Of a DNA stretch of 64,000 bases, positions 8,532 to 15,438 are shown piece after piece. A model generated the notes under the pieces. It made no database searches. It saw only the letters and a program-made list of their open reading frames with translations, and had not been told where the DNA came from. The position numbers and the translations under genes were made by a program. Each line of letters opens with the position of its first letter. The first letter of the stretch is position 1. Origin of the DNA: CAG-177 sp964587915 (GTDB lineage Bacteria > Bacillota > Clostridia > Oscillospirales > Acutalibacteraceae). The DNA lies in the NCBI GenBank assembly GCA_964587915.1, contig CAZPMK010000002.1:1-64000 (forward strand), read 5' to 3'.

Positions 8532-9605
8532 TTAATTTATATCTTTCAGCTCCATGTCACCGAAGCTGATAAGTTTCTTTCTTCTCATAAATTCGGAAAT
8601 TGCGAGAGTGATAAGAGCCGGAGCGATGAAATGCATAATCAGAATTTCAATGATGACCGTTTTCGGGTCGGCACCCGCATCAACCATGGAGCTGTATGTC
8701 ATGAACTGACCGACAAGTCCGGAGGTTCCCATTCCCGAGCCGGAAGCATAGCAGGTCATTTTAAGAACTGCCGCGGATATCGGGCCGAGTATGGCACTTG
8801 TTATTATCGGCGGAATCCATATTTGAGGATGCTTTACTATGTTCGGCATCTGGAGCATGGATGTTCCGACACCCTGAGCAAGCAGACCGCCGAGCTTGTT
8901 TTCGCGGAAGCTCGCAACGGCAAAGCCTATCATCTGAGCACTGCAACCGACAACAGCCGCACCGCCCGCTATTCCCGAAAGACCGAGAATTATTCCGAGA
9001 GCCGCCGAGCTTATGGGAAGCGTGAGGCATATGCCCATTACAACGGAAACGACCATTCCCATGAGTACGGGCTGGCGTTCAACGCCCCAGCTTATTATTT
9101 CTCCCATAAGGGTTGAAAATTTCGTTACGGGAGGACCGAGGAGAAGTCCTGCGGTGCTGCCGACAATAATCGAAACGGCGGGAGTCAAAAGAATATCGAG
9201 CTTTGTTTTGCCGCTTATGAGCTTTCCTGCCTGAATTGCGAAGAATGCCGCAATAAAAGCACCCATCGGATCGCCCGGCCCCGAATAGAGAAGTCCCGAT
9301 TCGGTTATGAGAGAGGCGGCAAGTATTTTGGATGAAAAAGCACCGACCATGCCCGCAACCGCCGCAGAAACGCCTGCAAGGGGAGAGGTGTGATACTTAA
9401 ACGCCATTCCGACGCCTATTCCCGCACCCGTAAGCGATTTTGCAACCGCCGCTCCTGCGGAAATGTAAGCGGCAACGGGGTGGTCAATGAAGCCTGCAAG
9501 CTGATCAAGAATGGTTCCGATGATGAGCGTTGCGAAAAGACCCATTGCCATGCCCGAAAGTCCGTCAATAAATATATAGTCAAGAACCTTTTTTATTGAT
9601 TTCAT
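8532..9605 (-). CDS. PTS EIIC-like permease (PTS_EIIC_2 family), orphan
   Basis: A 357-residue integral membrane protein with about nine or ten hydrophobic segments and many Gly-rich turns (GAGIGVGMAFKYHTSPLAG, SGPGDPMGAF, GSGMGTSGLVGQ). This matches the group annotated as PTS transporter subunit IIC that occurs without EIIA/EIIB partners. No phosphorylation domains are encoded here or next to it, so it may be a non-PTS transporter. The ATG at 9605 overlaps the end of the SGNH hydrolase gene by 4 bases. Substrate unknown; the neighbouring SGNH hydrolase and ceramidase-like protein suggest products of ester or lipid breakdown, but that is inference. Confidence 0.75.
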   Translation of the reverse strand: MKSIKKVLDYIFIDGLSGMAMGLFATLIIGTILDQLAGFIDHPVAAYISAGAAVAKSLTGAGIGVGMAFKYHTSPLAGVSAAVAGMVGAFSSKILAASLITESGLLYSGPGDPMGAFIAAFFAIQAGKLISGKTKLDILLTPAVSIIVGSTAGLLLGPPVTKFSTLMGEIISWGVERQPVLMGMVVSVVMGICLTLPISSAALGIILGLSGIAGGAAVVGCSAQMIGFAVASFRENKLGGLLAQGVGTSMLQMPNIVKHPQIWIPPIITSAILGPISAAVLKMTCYASGSGMGTSGLVGQFMTYSSMVDAGADPKTVIIEILIMHFIAPALITLAISEFMRRKKLISFGDMELKDIN

Positions 9606-10228
9606 TTTATCTTGCCCGCCTTGAGCATTTCATTAAAGGCATCCGCATAGAGTCTGCCGATGAATTTTGAACCGTTTTCGTTCGGATGAACACCGTCCGC
9701 AGACCAATGCGTAGGCTCACAGCCGACACAAGCCTTTGCCATGAGACCGTCAAGAGGAATATAGCAATCCGCAAATTCTCTTGCAAGGCGGCGGGTTATA
9801 TCTATTTTGCCGTTGAGATCCTCACGGAAAAATTCTTTATCGGGAACGGGTAGCAAAAACTGCTCGATGATAAGAATTGAAGCATTTGTTTTTTCTTTGA
9901 TTTCGGTAAGCACCTTGCGGTAATTTGCCTCAAAAGCGGCATCGTCAAGCCATTCACGTTTCTCCGCTCTGTGCCAAGTATCATTTACGCCGATGTGAAT
10001 GGAAACAAGATCGGGCTGTATGTCGATGAAATCGCTTTGAAGTCTGTTTACAAGGTCAATCGTCTGATTGCCGCTTATACCGAGGTCAACAAATTCAAAC
10101 TCCTTTTCGGGATGCTCCTTGCGTATGTATTCAGCCGCATAAAGAGGATAGCCCGTGCCGAGCTCATGATAATCGGAATAGTCACGACCGGCATCCGTTA
10201 TGGAATCGCCCTGAAAAAGTATTTTCAT
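9602..10228 (-). CDS. SGNH/GDSL hydrolase (esterase or deacetylase)
   Basis: A 208-residue cytoplasmic protein with all SGNH blocks: GDSITDAGR with the nucleophile S9, the oxyanion Gly in LGISGNQT, the GVND block (Asn), and the catalytic pair D178/H181 in ADGVHPNENG. Such enzymes remove acyl or acetyl groups from lipids or carbohydrates. The ATG at 10228 is preceded by AGGGAG. It is the first gene of a minus-strand unit with the EIIC-like permease and the ceramidase-like protein, with its own promoter just upstream. Acceptor specificity is not visible. Confidence 0.85.
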   Translation of the reverse strand: MKILFQGDSITDAGRDYSDYHELGTGYPLYAAEYIRKEHPEKEFEFVDLGISGNQTIDLVNRLQSDFIDIQPDLVSIHIGVNDTWHRAEKREWLDDAAFEANYRKVLTEIKEKTNASILIIEQFLLPVPDKEFFREDLNGKIDITRRLAREFADCYIPLDGLMAKACVGCEPTHWSADGVHPNENGSKFIGRLYADAFNEMLKAGKIK

Positions 10229-10250
10229 AGTTAAAATCTCCCTGAATTAT

Positions 10251-10269
10251 TTGCGGCACAGCACCGCAA
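10251..10269 (-). other. Leader hairpin before the SGNH gene
   Basis: TTGCGG (10251-10256) pairs with CCGCAA (10264-10269). On the minus strand it lies just after the predicted start of transcription. It has no T-run, so it looks like a 5' stabilising hairpin rather than a terminator. Confidence 0.35.
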
Positions 10270-10275
10270 GAAAAT

Positions 10276-10304
10276 ATGATAGCACAAAACACGCACGAAT
10301 ACAA
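10276..10304 (-). promoter_or_regulatory. Promoter of the SGNH-EIIC-ceramidase unit
   Basis: On the minus strand TTGTAT (10304-10299) and TATCAT (10281-10276) are separated by 17 bases, a reasonable SigA match. It lies between the PHP gene stop and the SGNH gene. Confidence 0.5.
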
Positions 10305-10317
10305 GACGGATTCGGCA

Positions 10318-10989
10318 TTATTCCGTAAAGCATTTGAGAGAATATTCGCCGTTTTTGAGCATACGGGCAACGTCGAATGAATCCTTCGGCTTTTCTTTGA
10401 AGTATACTCCGCCCGGCTCCATTTGCGTATTGCCGTGGAAATCAGAACCGGAAAGCATTGCAAGAGAATATTTCTTTGCCCATCTGTATGCGATTTCATT
10501 GCTTGAGTCGTGATTGCCGTGACCGTTGTAAACCTCAATTCCCGTAAGGAGCTTATGATAAATTATCGTCATGTCGGGTCTGAACGGATGAGCCTGATAA
10601 ACCGTAAGTCCGTGCTCGTTCGCAAAGGGCATAAAGGCTTTGAGACTTTCAAAATGTGCCATGTCGCAGGAAAAAATGAAATCCTCGTCAAAGCCGTAAA
10701 CAAGATAGTCGTTGTTGTAATCGAGAAAGCGTATTTCCATGCCGAGTATTACGGAAAAATCGTTTCCCGCATGACTTTTGGCGGCACGGTAGCCCTTGAG
10801 CCAATTCGTCGCCTGTTCTTCATAAGTGTTGCCGAGCTTTGAAAAATTGCCCTCGTTCACATGGTCGGTGACGATAATGCCGTCATAGCCGAGTGAACGG
10901 TATCTGTCAACAATATCGGCGGCGCAAACCTTACTGCAGGTGCTTGCCTCCGAGGTGTGAATGTGAGTATCAAAAAGACTGCCTTCCAA
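10318..10989 (-). CDS. PHP-domain phosphoesterase
   Basis: A 223-residue PHP (polymerase and histidinol phosphatase) domain protein. The N-terminal metal motif THIHTSEAS gives H9 and H11, followed by VTDHVN, a central E/H set (LGMEIRF, CDMAHFE), AHPFRP and the closing SGSDFHG. These are the usual histidines and aspartates that hold a metal cluster. Family members are phosphatases or phosphodiesterases; no partner defines the substrate. The TTG start at 10989 has AAGGAGG 8 bases upstream. It has its own promoter, divergent from spoIIGA. Confidence 0.85.
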   Translation of the reverse strand: MEGSLFDTHIHTSEASTCSKVCAADIVDRYRSLGYDGIIVTDHVNEGNFSKLGNTYEEQATNWLKGYRAAKSHAGNDFSVILGMEIRFLDYNNDYLVYGFDEDFIFSCDMAHFESLKAFMPFANEHGLTVYQAHPFRPDMTIIYHKLLTGIEVYNGHGNHDSSNEIAYRWAKKYSLAMLSGSDFHGNTQMEPGGVYFKEKPKDSFDVARMLKNGEYSLKCFTE

Positions 10990-11020
10990 TTTAAGAACCT
11001 CCTTGCCGAAATATAATGTA

Positions 11021-11049
11021 ATTATATACTATGTCATTGAAATATTCAA
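11021..11049 (-). promoter_or_regulatory. Promoter of the PHP gene
   Basis: Minus-strand TTGAAT (11049-11044), 17-base spacer, TATAAT (11026-11021). Transcription would start near 11014, about 25 bases before the TTG start at 10989. Confidence 0.65.
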
Positions 11050-11075
11050 TAGAAAAGTTAGATTTTTATTACTTC

Positions 11076-11110
11076 TTGCGACAAATTACGGTAGGTGTCG
11101 GGGATATACT
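11076..11110 (+). promoter_or_regulatory. Candidate Spo0A-controlled promoter of spoIIGA
   Basis: TTGCGA at 11076-11081 and TATACT at 11105-11110 are 23 bases apart, much wider than a normal SigA promoter. In B. subtilis the spoIIG promoter also has an over-long spacer (22 bases) and needs Spo0A. Two sequences near the Spo0A box TGTCGAA are here: TGTCGCA on the minus strand (within 11077-11085) covering the -35, and TGTCGGG at 11096-11102 just before the -10. No better promoter is seen. This is a by-eye match supported by the known regulation of the gene. Confidence 0.45.
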
Positions 11111-11147
11111 TTTAAGTAACGAATCAAACGGATACGGGGGTGGCGGA

Positions 11148-11984
11148 GTGAAAACGGTGGTTTATGCCGATGTCCTTATCGTTGTGAACATTATTGTGAA
11201 TTACTTTCTTTTGCGTGCCGCCGCCGCAATAATTTCCTTTGATTTTAAGACCGTAAGATTTCTTGCCGCTTCGGCACTCGGAGGAGCTTTTTCTTTGATT
11301 ATATTTGTCGAGGAGCTTTCACCCGTGCTGTTGACGGGCGTAAAATTTGCGTTCATGCTTGTGATGACCGTAACGGCGTTCGGATTTGTTTCTCTGAAAA
11401 GGTTTGTCAAATGCTGTGCAGCGTTTTTTGCCGCCAATCTTGCCTTTGCGGGGCTTATGCTTGCAGGCTGTACTTTCATTTTCCCGAACAGTGTCATATA
11501 TAAAAATTCGGTCGTATATTTCGATATGGATATTTTAACGCTGACCGTTGCGGCGGTTGCTTCTTATGCCGTTCTCAGCGGCATATCGAGAGCCGTAAGA
11601 AATCGTACTCCGCCTCAGAGTGTTTATAAAATACGAATCAGCAAGGACGGTCAAGCCGTTGAGGGCAAAGCACTTTTTGATACGGGAAACAGTCTTTGTG
11701 ACAGCTTCAGCGGCAGACCCGTCGTCATTGCGGAAAGGAGCTTCATAGAGGCTCTTGCACCGAAAGGAACGGCATTTGAACCGACGGCGATGCACGGCTT
11801 CAGGCTGATACCGTATACGTCACTCGGCGGAAGCGGAGCTTTACCTGCTTTCCCTGCCGACAGCATAGAAATAACCGAGCGTTCGGGCGTGAGAAAAATT
11901 GAAAATATTTACATAGCCGTTACCGAAAAAAAGATAATTCACGGCGGATATGCCGCTCTCATAGGCAGTCCGCTGTTTGAATAA
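11148..11984 (+). CDS. spoIIGA: Sigma-E processing peptidase SpoIIGA
   Basis: A 278-residue protein with five hydrophobic helices in the N-terminal half (through about residue 150) and a soluble C-terminal aspartic-protease-like domain with ALFDTGNSLCD, catalytic D178. In B. subtilis it sits in the sporulation septum and cleaves pro-SigE on receiving SpoIIR from the forespore. The GTG at 11148 is chosen because GGGGGTGG precedes it and the family N-terminus (a YADVLxxxN motif) begins right after; the frame is open to 11031 but that region holds the promoter. The next gene is sigE, as in other spore formers. Confidence 0.9.
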   Translation: MKTVVYADVLIVVNIIVNYFLLRAAAAIISFDFKTVRFLAASALGGAFSLIIFVEELSPVLLTGVKFAFMLVMTVTAFGFVSLKRFVKCCAAFFAANLAFAGLMLAGCTFIFPNSVIYKNSVVYFDMDILTLTVAAVASYAVLSGISRAVRNRTPPQSVYKIRISKDGQAVEGKALFDTGNSLCDSFSGRPVVIAERSFIEALAPKGTAFEPTAMHGFRLIPYTSLGGSGALPAFPADSIEITERSGVRKIENIYIAVTEKKIIHGGYAALIGSPLFE

Positions 11985-12022
11985 ATCCGCGAAAGAAGGG
12001 GATAAATACGAACATCAAAGCA

Positions 12023-12715
12023 TTGAAAAACAAGCTCATCAAGGTGGTTTCCGCTATCAGAGCAAGGCTGTATCAGGTCGAGGTCGATTATATAAACGGT
12101 CCCGACACCCTCCCGCCGCCGCTGACTGCTCAAAAGGAGCATGAATGCCTCGAAAAGCTCGAAAACGGAGACGAAAAGGCAAGAGAAACGCTTATCGTGC
12201 ATAATCTTCGCCTTGTTGTGTATATCGCAAAAAAGTTTGAAAGCACGGGTGTGCAAATCGAGGATTTAATTTCAATCGGAACTCTCGGCTTGATAAAGGC
12301 GGTCAACACTTTCAGGCTGTCAAAAAACATCAAGCTCGCAACATACGCCTCCCGCTGTATAGAAAATGAAATACTTATGCATCTGCGAAAGATAAATCCG
12401 TCGAAGGTCGAGGTATCGTATTTTGAACCGCTCAACGTCGATTGGGACGGCAACGAGCTTTTGCTCTCGGATATTCTCGGCAGTGAGCCGGATGATATTT
12501 ACCGTGACCTTGAAGCGGATGACGAACGCAGCAGGCTTTACCGTGCTGTAAATTCACTTTGCGAAAGAGAACGGGCGATAATGAAGATGCGTTTCGGACT
12601 CGGCGGCGGCAGAGAATATACACAAAAAGAGGTGGCGGATGCGTTGGGAATATCACAAAGTTATATTTCAAGATTAGAAAAAAGAATAATCGAAAAAATC
12701 AAAAAAGAGGTTTGA
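12023..12715 (+). CDS. sigE: RNA polymerase sporulation sigma factor SigE
   Basis: A sigma-70 factor of 230 residues or slightly more: a pro-region-like basic N-terminus, a LPPPL segment typical of SigE, region 2 (NLRLVVYIAKKF, DLISIGTLGLIKAV, TYASRCIENEILMHLR), and region 4 with an HTH (TQKEVADALGISQSYISRLEKR). It directs early mother-cell transcription after removal of its pro-sequence by SpoIIGA, encoded just upstream. The start is odd: the first standard start codon is TTG 12023, but the only ribosome site (AAGGGG, 11996-12001) lies 21 bases before it. An ACG at 12008 has perfect spacing and would add five residues. sigG, which usually follows, is absent here. Confidence 0.9.
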   Translation: MKNKLIKVVSAIRARLYQVEVDYINGPDTLPPPLTAQKEHECLEKLENGDEKARETLIVHNLRLVVYIAKKFESTGVQIEDLISIGTLGLIKAVNTFRLSKNIKLATYASRCIENEILMHLRKINPSKVEVSYFEPLNVDWDGNELLLSDILGSEPDDIYRDLEADDERSRLYRAVNSLCERERAIMKMRFGLGGGREYTQKEVADALGISQSYISRLEKRIIEKIKKEV

Positions 12716-12772
12716 TTTTTGCCGATGAGGGTGTTTTCGATTCACATAATGCCAAATAATCTGCAATTTTCC

Positions 12773-12801
12773 TTGACAAATTCTAAATTATAGAATAAAA
12801 T
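12773..12801 (+). promoter_or_regulatory. Promoter of the sigma-like WG/SH3 gene
   Basis: TTGACA (12773-12778), 17 bases, TAAAAT (12796-12801): a strong SigA-type match. The start point near 12808 leaves a leader of about 130 bases before the GTG at 12939. Confidence 0.65.
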
Positions 12802-12807
12802 TAACCG

Positions 12808-12938
12808 TAGTCACAACTGACGCATTCGAACCCGCTTTAAACGGCGTGTTTTCGTAAGTGTATTCTCCCAAAGTGAGCCTTTCGGGAGGCGTAATTTGCA
12901 GATAACTGTTCATCATAAATGATTGGAGTGGAATTTTA
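12808..12938 (+). other. Long 5' leader with a hairpin, function unknown
   Basis: About 130 transcribed bases without an open frame of note. A hairpin is formed by CTCCCAAAG (12867-12875) with CTTTCGGGAG (12880-12889), one bulge, and a shorter CGC/GCG pairing lies upstream. It does not match any riboswitch consensus I know (checked by eye against c-di-GMP, c-di-AMP, SAM, THF, preQ1 and T-box signatures). Confidence 0.35.
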
Positions 12939-15128
12939 GTGAGCGAAAACATGAGTCAATTTGTTTCTGCCGCAGCAGCCGGTGATACCGATGCAATGGC
13001 AAAGCTCTACTCAAAAACCCTTAAAGCCTCATATTTCCTTGCCGAGGTCTTGTCCTGCGATGAGGCACAGGCGGCTGAGATAACCAAAAAGGCGTATGCC
13101 AAGGCGTTCTGCACCGTAGGAAAGCTCAAAAAGCCCGAAGCGTTTGAAATATGGATGAAGCAAATAGTGGCATCCGTATATAAAGAAACTCAGCAGTTTG
13201 TGTTTAACGATGCACAGGCGGGCTCGGGTGAGGATTCAACCGAATTTCTTTCGGAGGAAATATACGACGATGTCGAAAAAAGCGAGGCGGCTCTCAAAGC
13301 CGTTGCAAAGCTCAGCCCCGAGCTTCGTACTGCGGTGGTACTGCATTATAACAATGGTATGCCCGTTGCGATAATAGCCAAATTTCTCGGTGTTTCCGAA
13401 AGCACGGCTAATGCACTTCTCGGCAAAGCACGAGCAACTCTTGCGGCAGCACTCGGTGTTGAGTCGGCAAGCTCTTTGGCGGATTCACTGCCCGTACTTT
13501 CAAGGATATTCAAAAGAGCGGCGGCACAGTCGGCTATCGACTCCGCACTTGTAAGAGATATTTTCCTTTTTGCGATAGATGCTTACAATGCCGTAACACA
13601 GGCATCGGTGAGTGCAAAATCCGAAAAGGAGTCAGAGCCTGAAGTCGCTGAAGAAGCGGCGGAAGAAACTACGGAAGAGGAACAGACCGAGGCACAACCC
13701 GTTGAGGATACCGAAGCGGAAGAAGAACCGCAAGTCGAAGATGAGCCGGAGGAGCAGGAGAAAGCCGCCGATACCGTTGAGGAAGCACCTCGGCAGGACG
13801 AAAAGGTAATTCTGTTCAAAGAAAGAATAAATGAAATTCTCAACAGCGAGGAAATTCCGTCTGCGGCGGCAAGCGTTACCGAAAATAACGAGGAAGCCGA
13901 CGATGAGGACGGGCTTGCCGTGCCCGAATTTTCAGCTCCCGTGCAGACCGATGAGCAAGAGTCGATAAGCGATGAAATTCTCGATTCCTTTGATGAGGAG
14001 CCGTCAAATGAAGCCGTTGTTACCGAAAAGAAAAAGAACGGCAGTGTTGCAGTCGCAACGATTTTGAAAAAGCTGACTCCGAAAACAATTGCAATTGCCG
14101 CGGCGGCACTTGTTGTTGTCATACTTGCCGTGTTCGGAATATCGAAAATTGCGGGCGGCGATAAAACACCCGATGAGGCGGCGAATTTCAAGTGGGTTGC
14201 GGGCGGCTTTGAAGAATGTGAGGAGCTTCGTTATCTCAACGAGGACTGCTGTGTATTCAAGTCAAAGACCACGGGAAAATACGGCTTGCTCGATTATCAG
14301 GGCAATATCATTCTTCAACCGAATTATGATGAATTTAAGACCTGCGGAAGCGGCAGAGATCACTCCGGCAGAGGAAGCTATCATATTCTTGTTAAAATCG
14401 GCAACGAAAACTTTGAAGTTACCGTTACCGGAACTGCCGTAACCGTTTCAACAACCTCTCATGCGGCACATTCGATAGTAACGGATGAGCTTTCGGAGAA
14501 GCTCGCCTATGACGAAAGAGACAGATATTTCGAGGGCTATGCCGCAGCAAGAAAGGACGGCAAATGGGGCTATGTAAGTCAAGAAAAGGACAAAAAGGTT
14601 ATCCCCTACGAATATGAAGCCGTCAACGATTTTGACGATATCACCATGCTTTCCACCGATTATTGCCGCAAGGTTTCGGGCGGACTCATTCCCGTTAAAA
14701 AGGACGGAAAAATGGGTATAATCAATCTCGATAACGATGTTGTTGTTGATTTTGAGTATACCAATATTCTCGAGGGCTGTAACGGCGTGTTCATTGCAGA
14801 AAAGAACGGTGTTTGGGGCGTTATCCTTACGGGCGATGCCGTAAACAGCTTTATGGGCGTGAATGTTGCGGTTGCCGTCACTCCTCCCGCTCCGACTGCC
14901 CCGAACGGTGACGAAACCGAAAAATACGTTGTTGATTCCGAGGACGGAGCAAACGTCAGAAGCGATGCCGGTGCGGATTATGACAAGCTCGGTGAGCTTG
15001 CCGAGGGCGAAGAAATATATGTTATCAGCACCAAGAAAGCCGACAACGGAAACAGATGGGCTTGCATCGAATATGACGGCGGCTACGGCTGGGTTGCAAT
15101 GGCAAATCTTAAAAAAGTTGATGCTTGA
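12939..15128 (+). CDS. Membrane protein with ECF-sigma-like head, WG repeats and SH3 domain
   Basis: A 729-residue protein with an unusual domain order. Residues about 5-90 resemble sigma region 2 and about 115-170 resemble region 4 with a helix-turn-helix (MPVAIIAKFLGVSESTANAL). A long acidic Glu/Pro linker (about 225-370) leads to one membrane helix (about 381-403). Outside lie WG-type repeats (GKYGLLDYQG, GKWGYVS, GKMGIINLD, GVWGVIL; about 445-640) and a bacterial SH3 domain (about 664-728, GANVRSDAGADY to GYGWVAM). There is no signal peptide, so the sigma-like part should be cytoplasmic. GTG 12939 has GGAGTGG 7 bases upstream; an ATG four codons on is an alternative. A sensor that links the cell wall to gene expression is an inference; the head may only be a protein-binding relic. 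Confidence 0.8.
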   Translation: MSENMSQFVSAAAAGDTDAMAKLYSKTLKASYFLAEVLSCDEAQAAEITKKAYAKAFCTVGKLKKPEAFEIWMKQIVASVYKETQQFVFNDAQAGSGEDSTEFLSEEIYDDVEKSEAALKAVAKLSPELRTAVVLHYNNGMPVAIIAKFLGVSESTANALLGKARATLAAALGVESASSLADSLPVLSRIFKRAAAQSAIDSALVRDIFLFAIDAYNAVTQASVSAKSEKESEPEVAEEAAEETTEEEQTEAQPVEDTEAEEEPQVEDEPEEQEKAADTVEEAPRQDEKVILFKERINEILNSEEIPSAAASVTENNEEADDEDGLAVPEFSAPVQTDEQESISDEILDSFDEEPSNEAVVTEKKKNGSVAVATILKKLTPKTIAIAAAALVVVILAVFGISKIAGGDKTPDEAANFKWVAGGFEECEELRYLNEDCCVFKSKTTGKYGLLDYQGNIILQPNYDEFKTCGSGRDHSGRGSYHILVKIGNENFEVTVTGTAVTVSTTSHAAHSIVTDELSEKLAYDERDRYFEGYAAARKDGKWGYVSQEKDKKVIPYEYEAVNDFDDITMLSTDYCRKVSGGLIPVKKDGKMGIINLDNDVVVDFEYTNILEGCNGVFIAEKNGVWGVILTGDAVNSFMGVNVAVAVTPPAPTAPNGDETEKYVVDSEDGANVRSDAGADYDKLGELAEGEEIYVISTKKADNGNRWACIEYDGGYGWVAMANLKKVDA

Positions 15129-15152
15129 CAATCAAAGCGAAAATGATATAAT
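15125..15152 (+). promoter_or_regulatory. Promoter of alaS
   Basis: TTGACA (15125-15130), 16 bases, TATAAT (15147-15152): near-consensus SigA. The -35 box overlaps the stop codon (15126-15128) of the preceding gene. Start near 15159. Confidence 0.8.
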
Positions 15153-15158
15153 AAACTC

Positions 15159-15384
15159 AATACAGAAGTGATGACGGGGAAGAATTCATCTCCTGCCTAC
15201 AGAGAGATTCGTGATATGCTGAAACACGGGTCAGGCAAAAAGAGATGTCGTGCCGCCCCTGAGCTCCGTTGCGATGAGCGACGGCGTTACCTGCGTTATA
15301 AGGACAGAGTGGTGCAGCTTGCACAATTTGGGTGGTACCGCGGCGAGAGCCGTCCCATTCGGATTGTAATTCTGCACCTTTTTT
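15159..15384 (+). ncRNA. T-box leader of alaS (alanine specifier)
   Basis: The T-box core GGGTGGTACCGCGG is at 15330-15343. The likely specifier is GCC (Ala) at 15255-15257, in a GCC-CCTGAGC context that parallels the TTC-ACCCGTGAGC context of the pheS T-box elsewhere in this window. The terminator form pairs GGTGCAG (15311-15317) with CTGCACC (15372-15378), extended inside by ACAAT/ATTGT, followed by T6 (15379-15384). Uncharged tRNA-Ala should bind the leader and allow read-through into alaS. Confidence 0.9.
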
Positions 15385-15438
15385 CAATTTTTATCATTAT
15401 AAATTAAGGGATTTATTGTCCCGTGGGAGGAAATAATT

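Noticed and set aside
12808..12938. c-di-AMP (ydaO) riboswitch before the SH3-domain gene
   Set aside because: Expected because such switches often precede wall genes, but the conserved ydaO core sequences are not present.
13583..14191. Ser-rich open frame opposite the acidic linker of the sigma-like gene
   Set aside because: It is the antisense of Glu/Ala codons; low complexity, no ribosome site.
15159..15384. tRNA or 6S-like RNA before alaS
   Set aside because: The T-box core, specifier and terminator explain the structured region.
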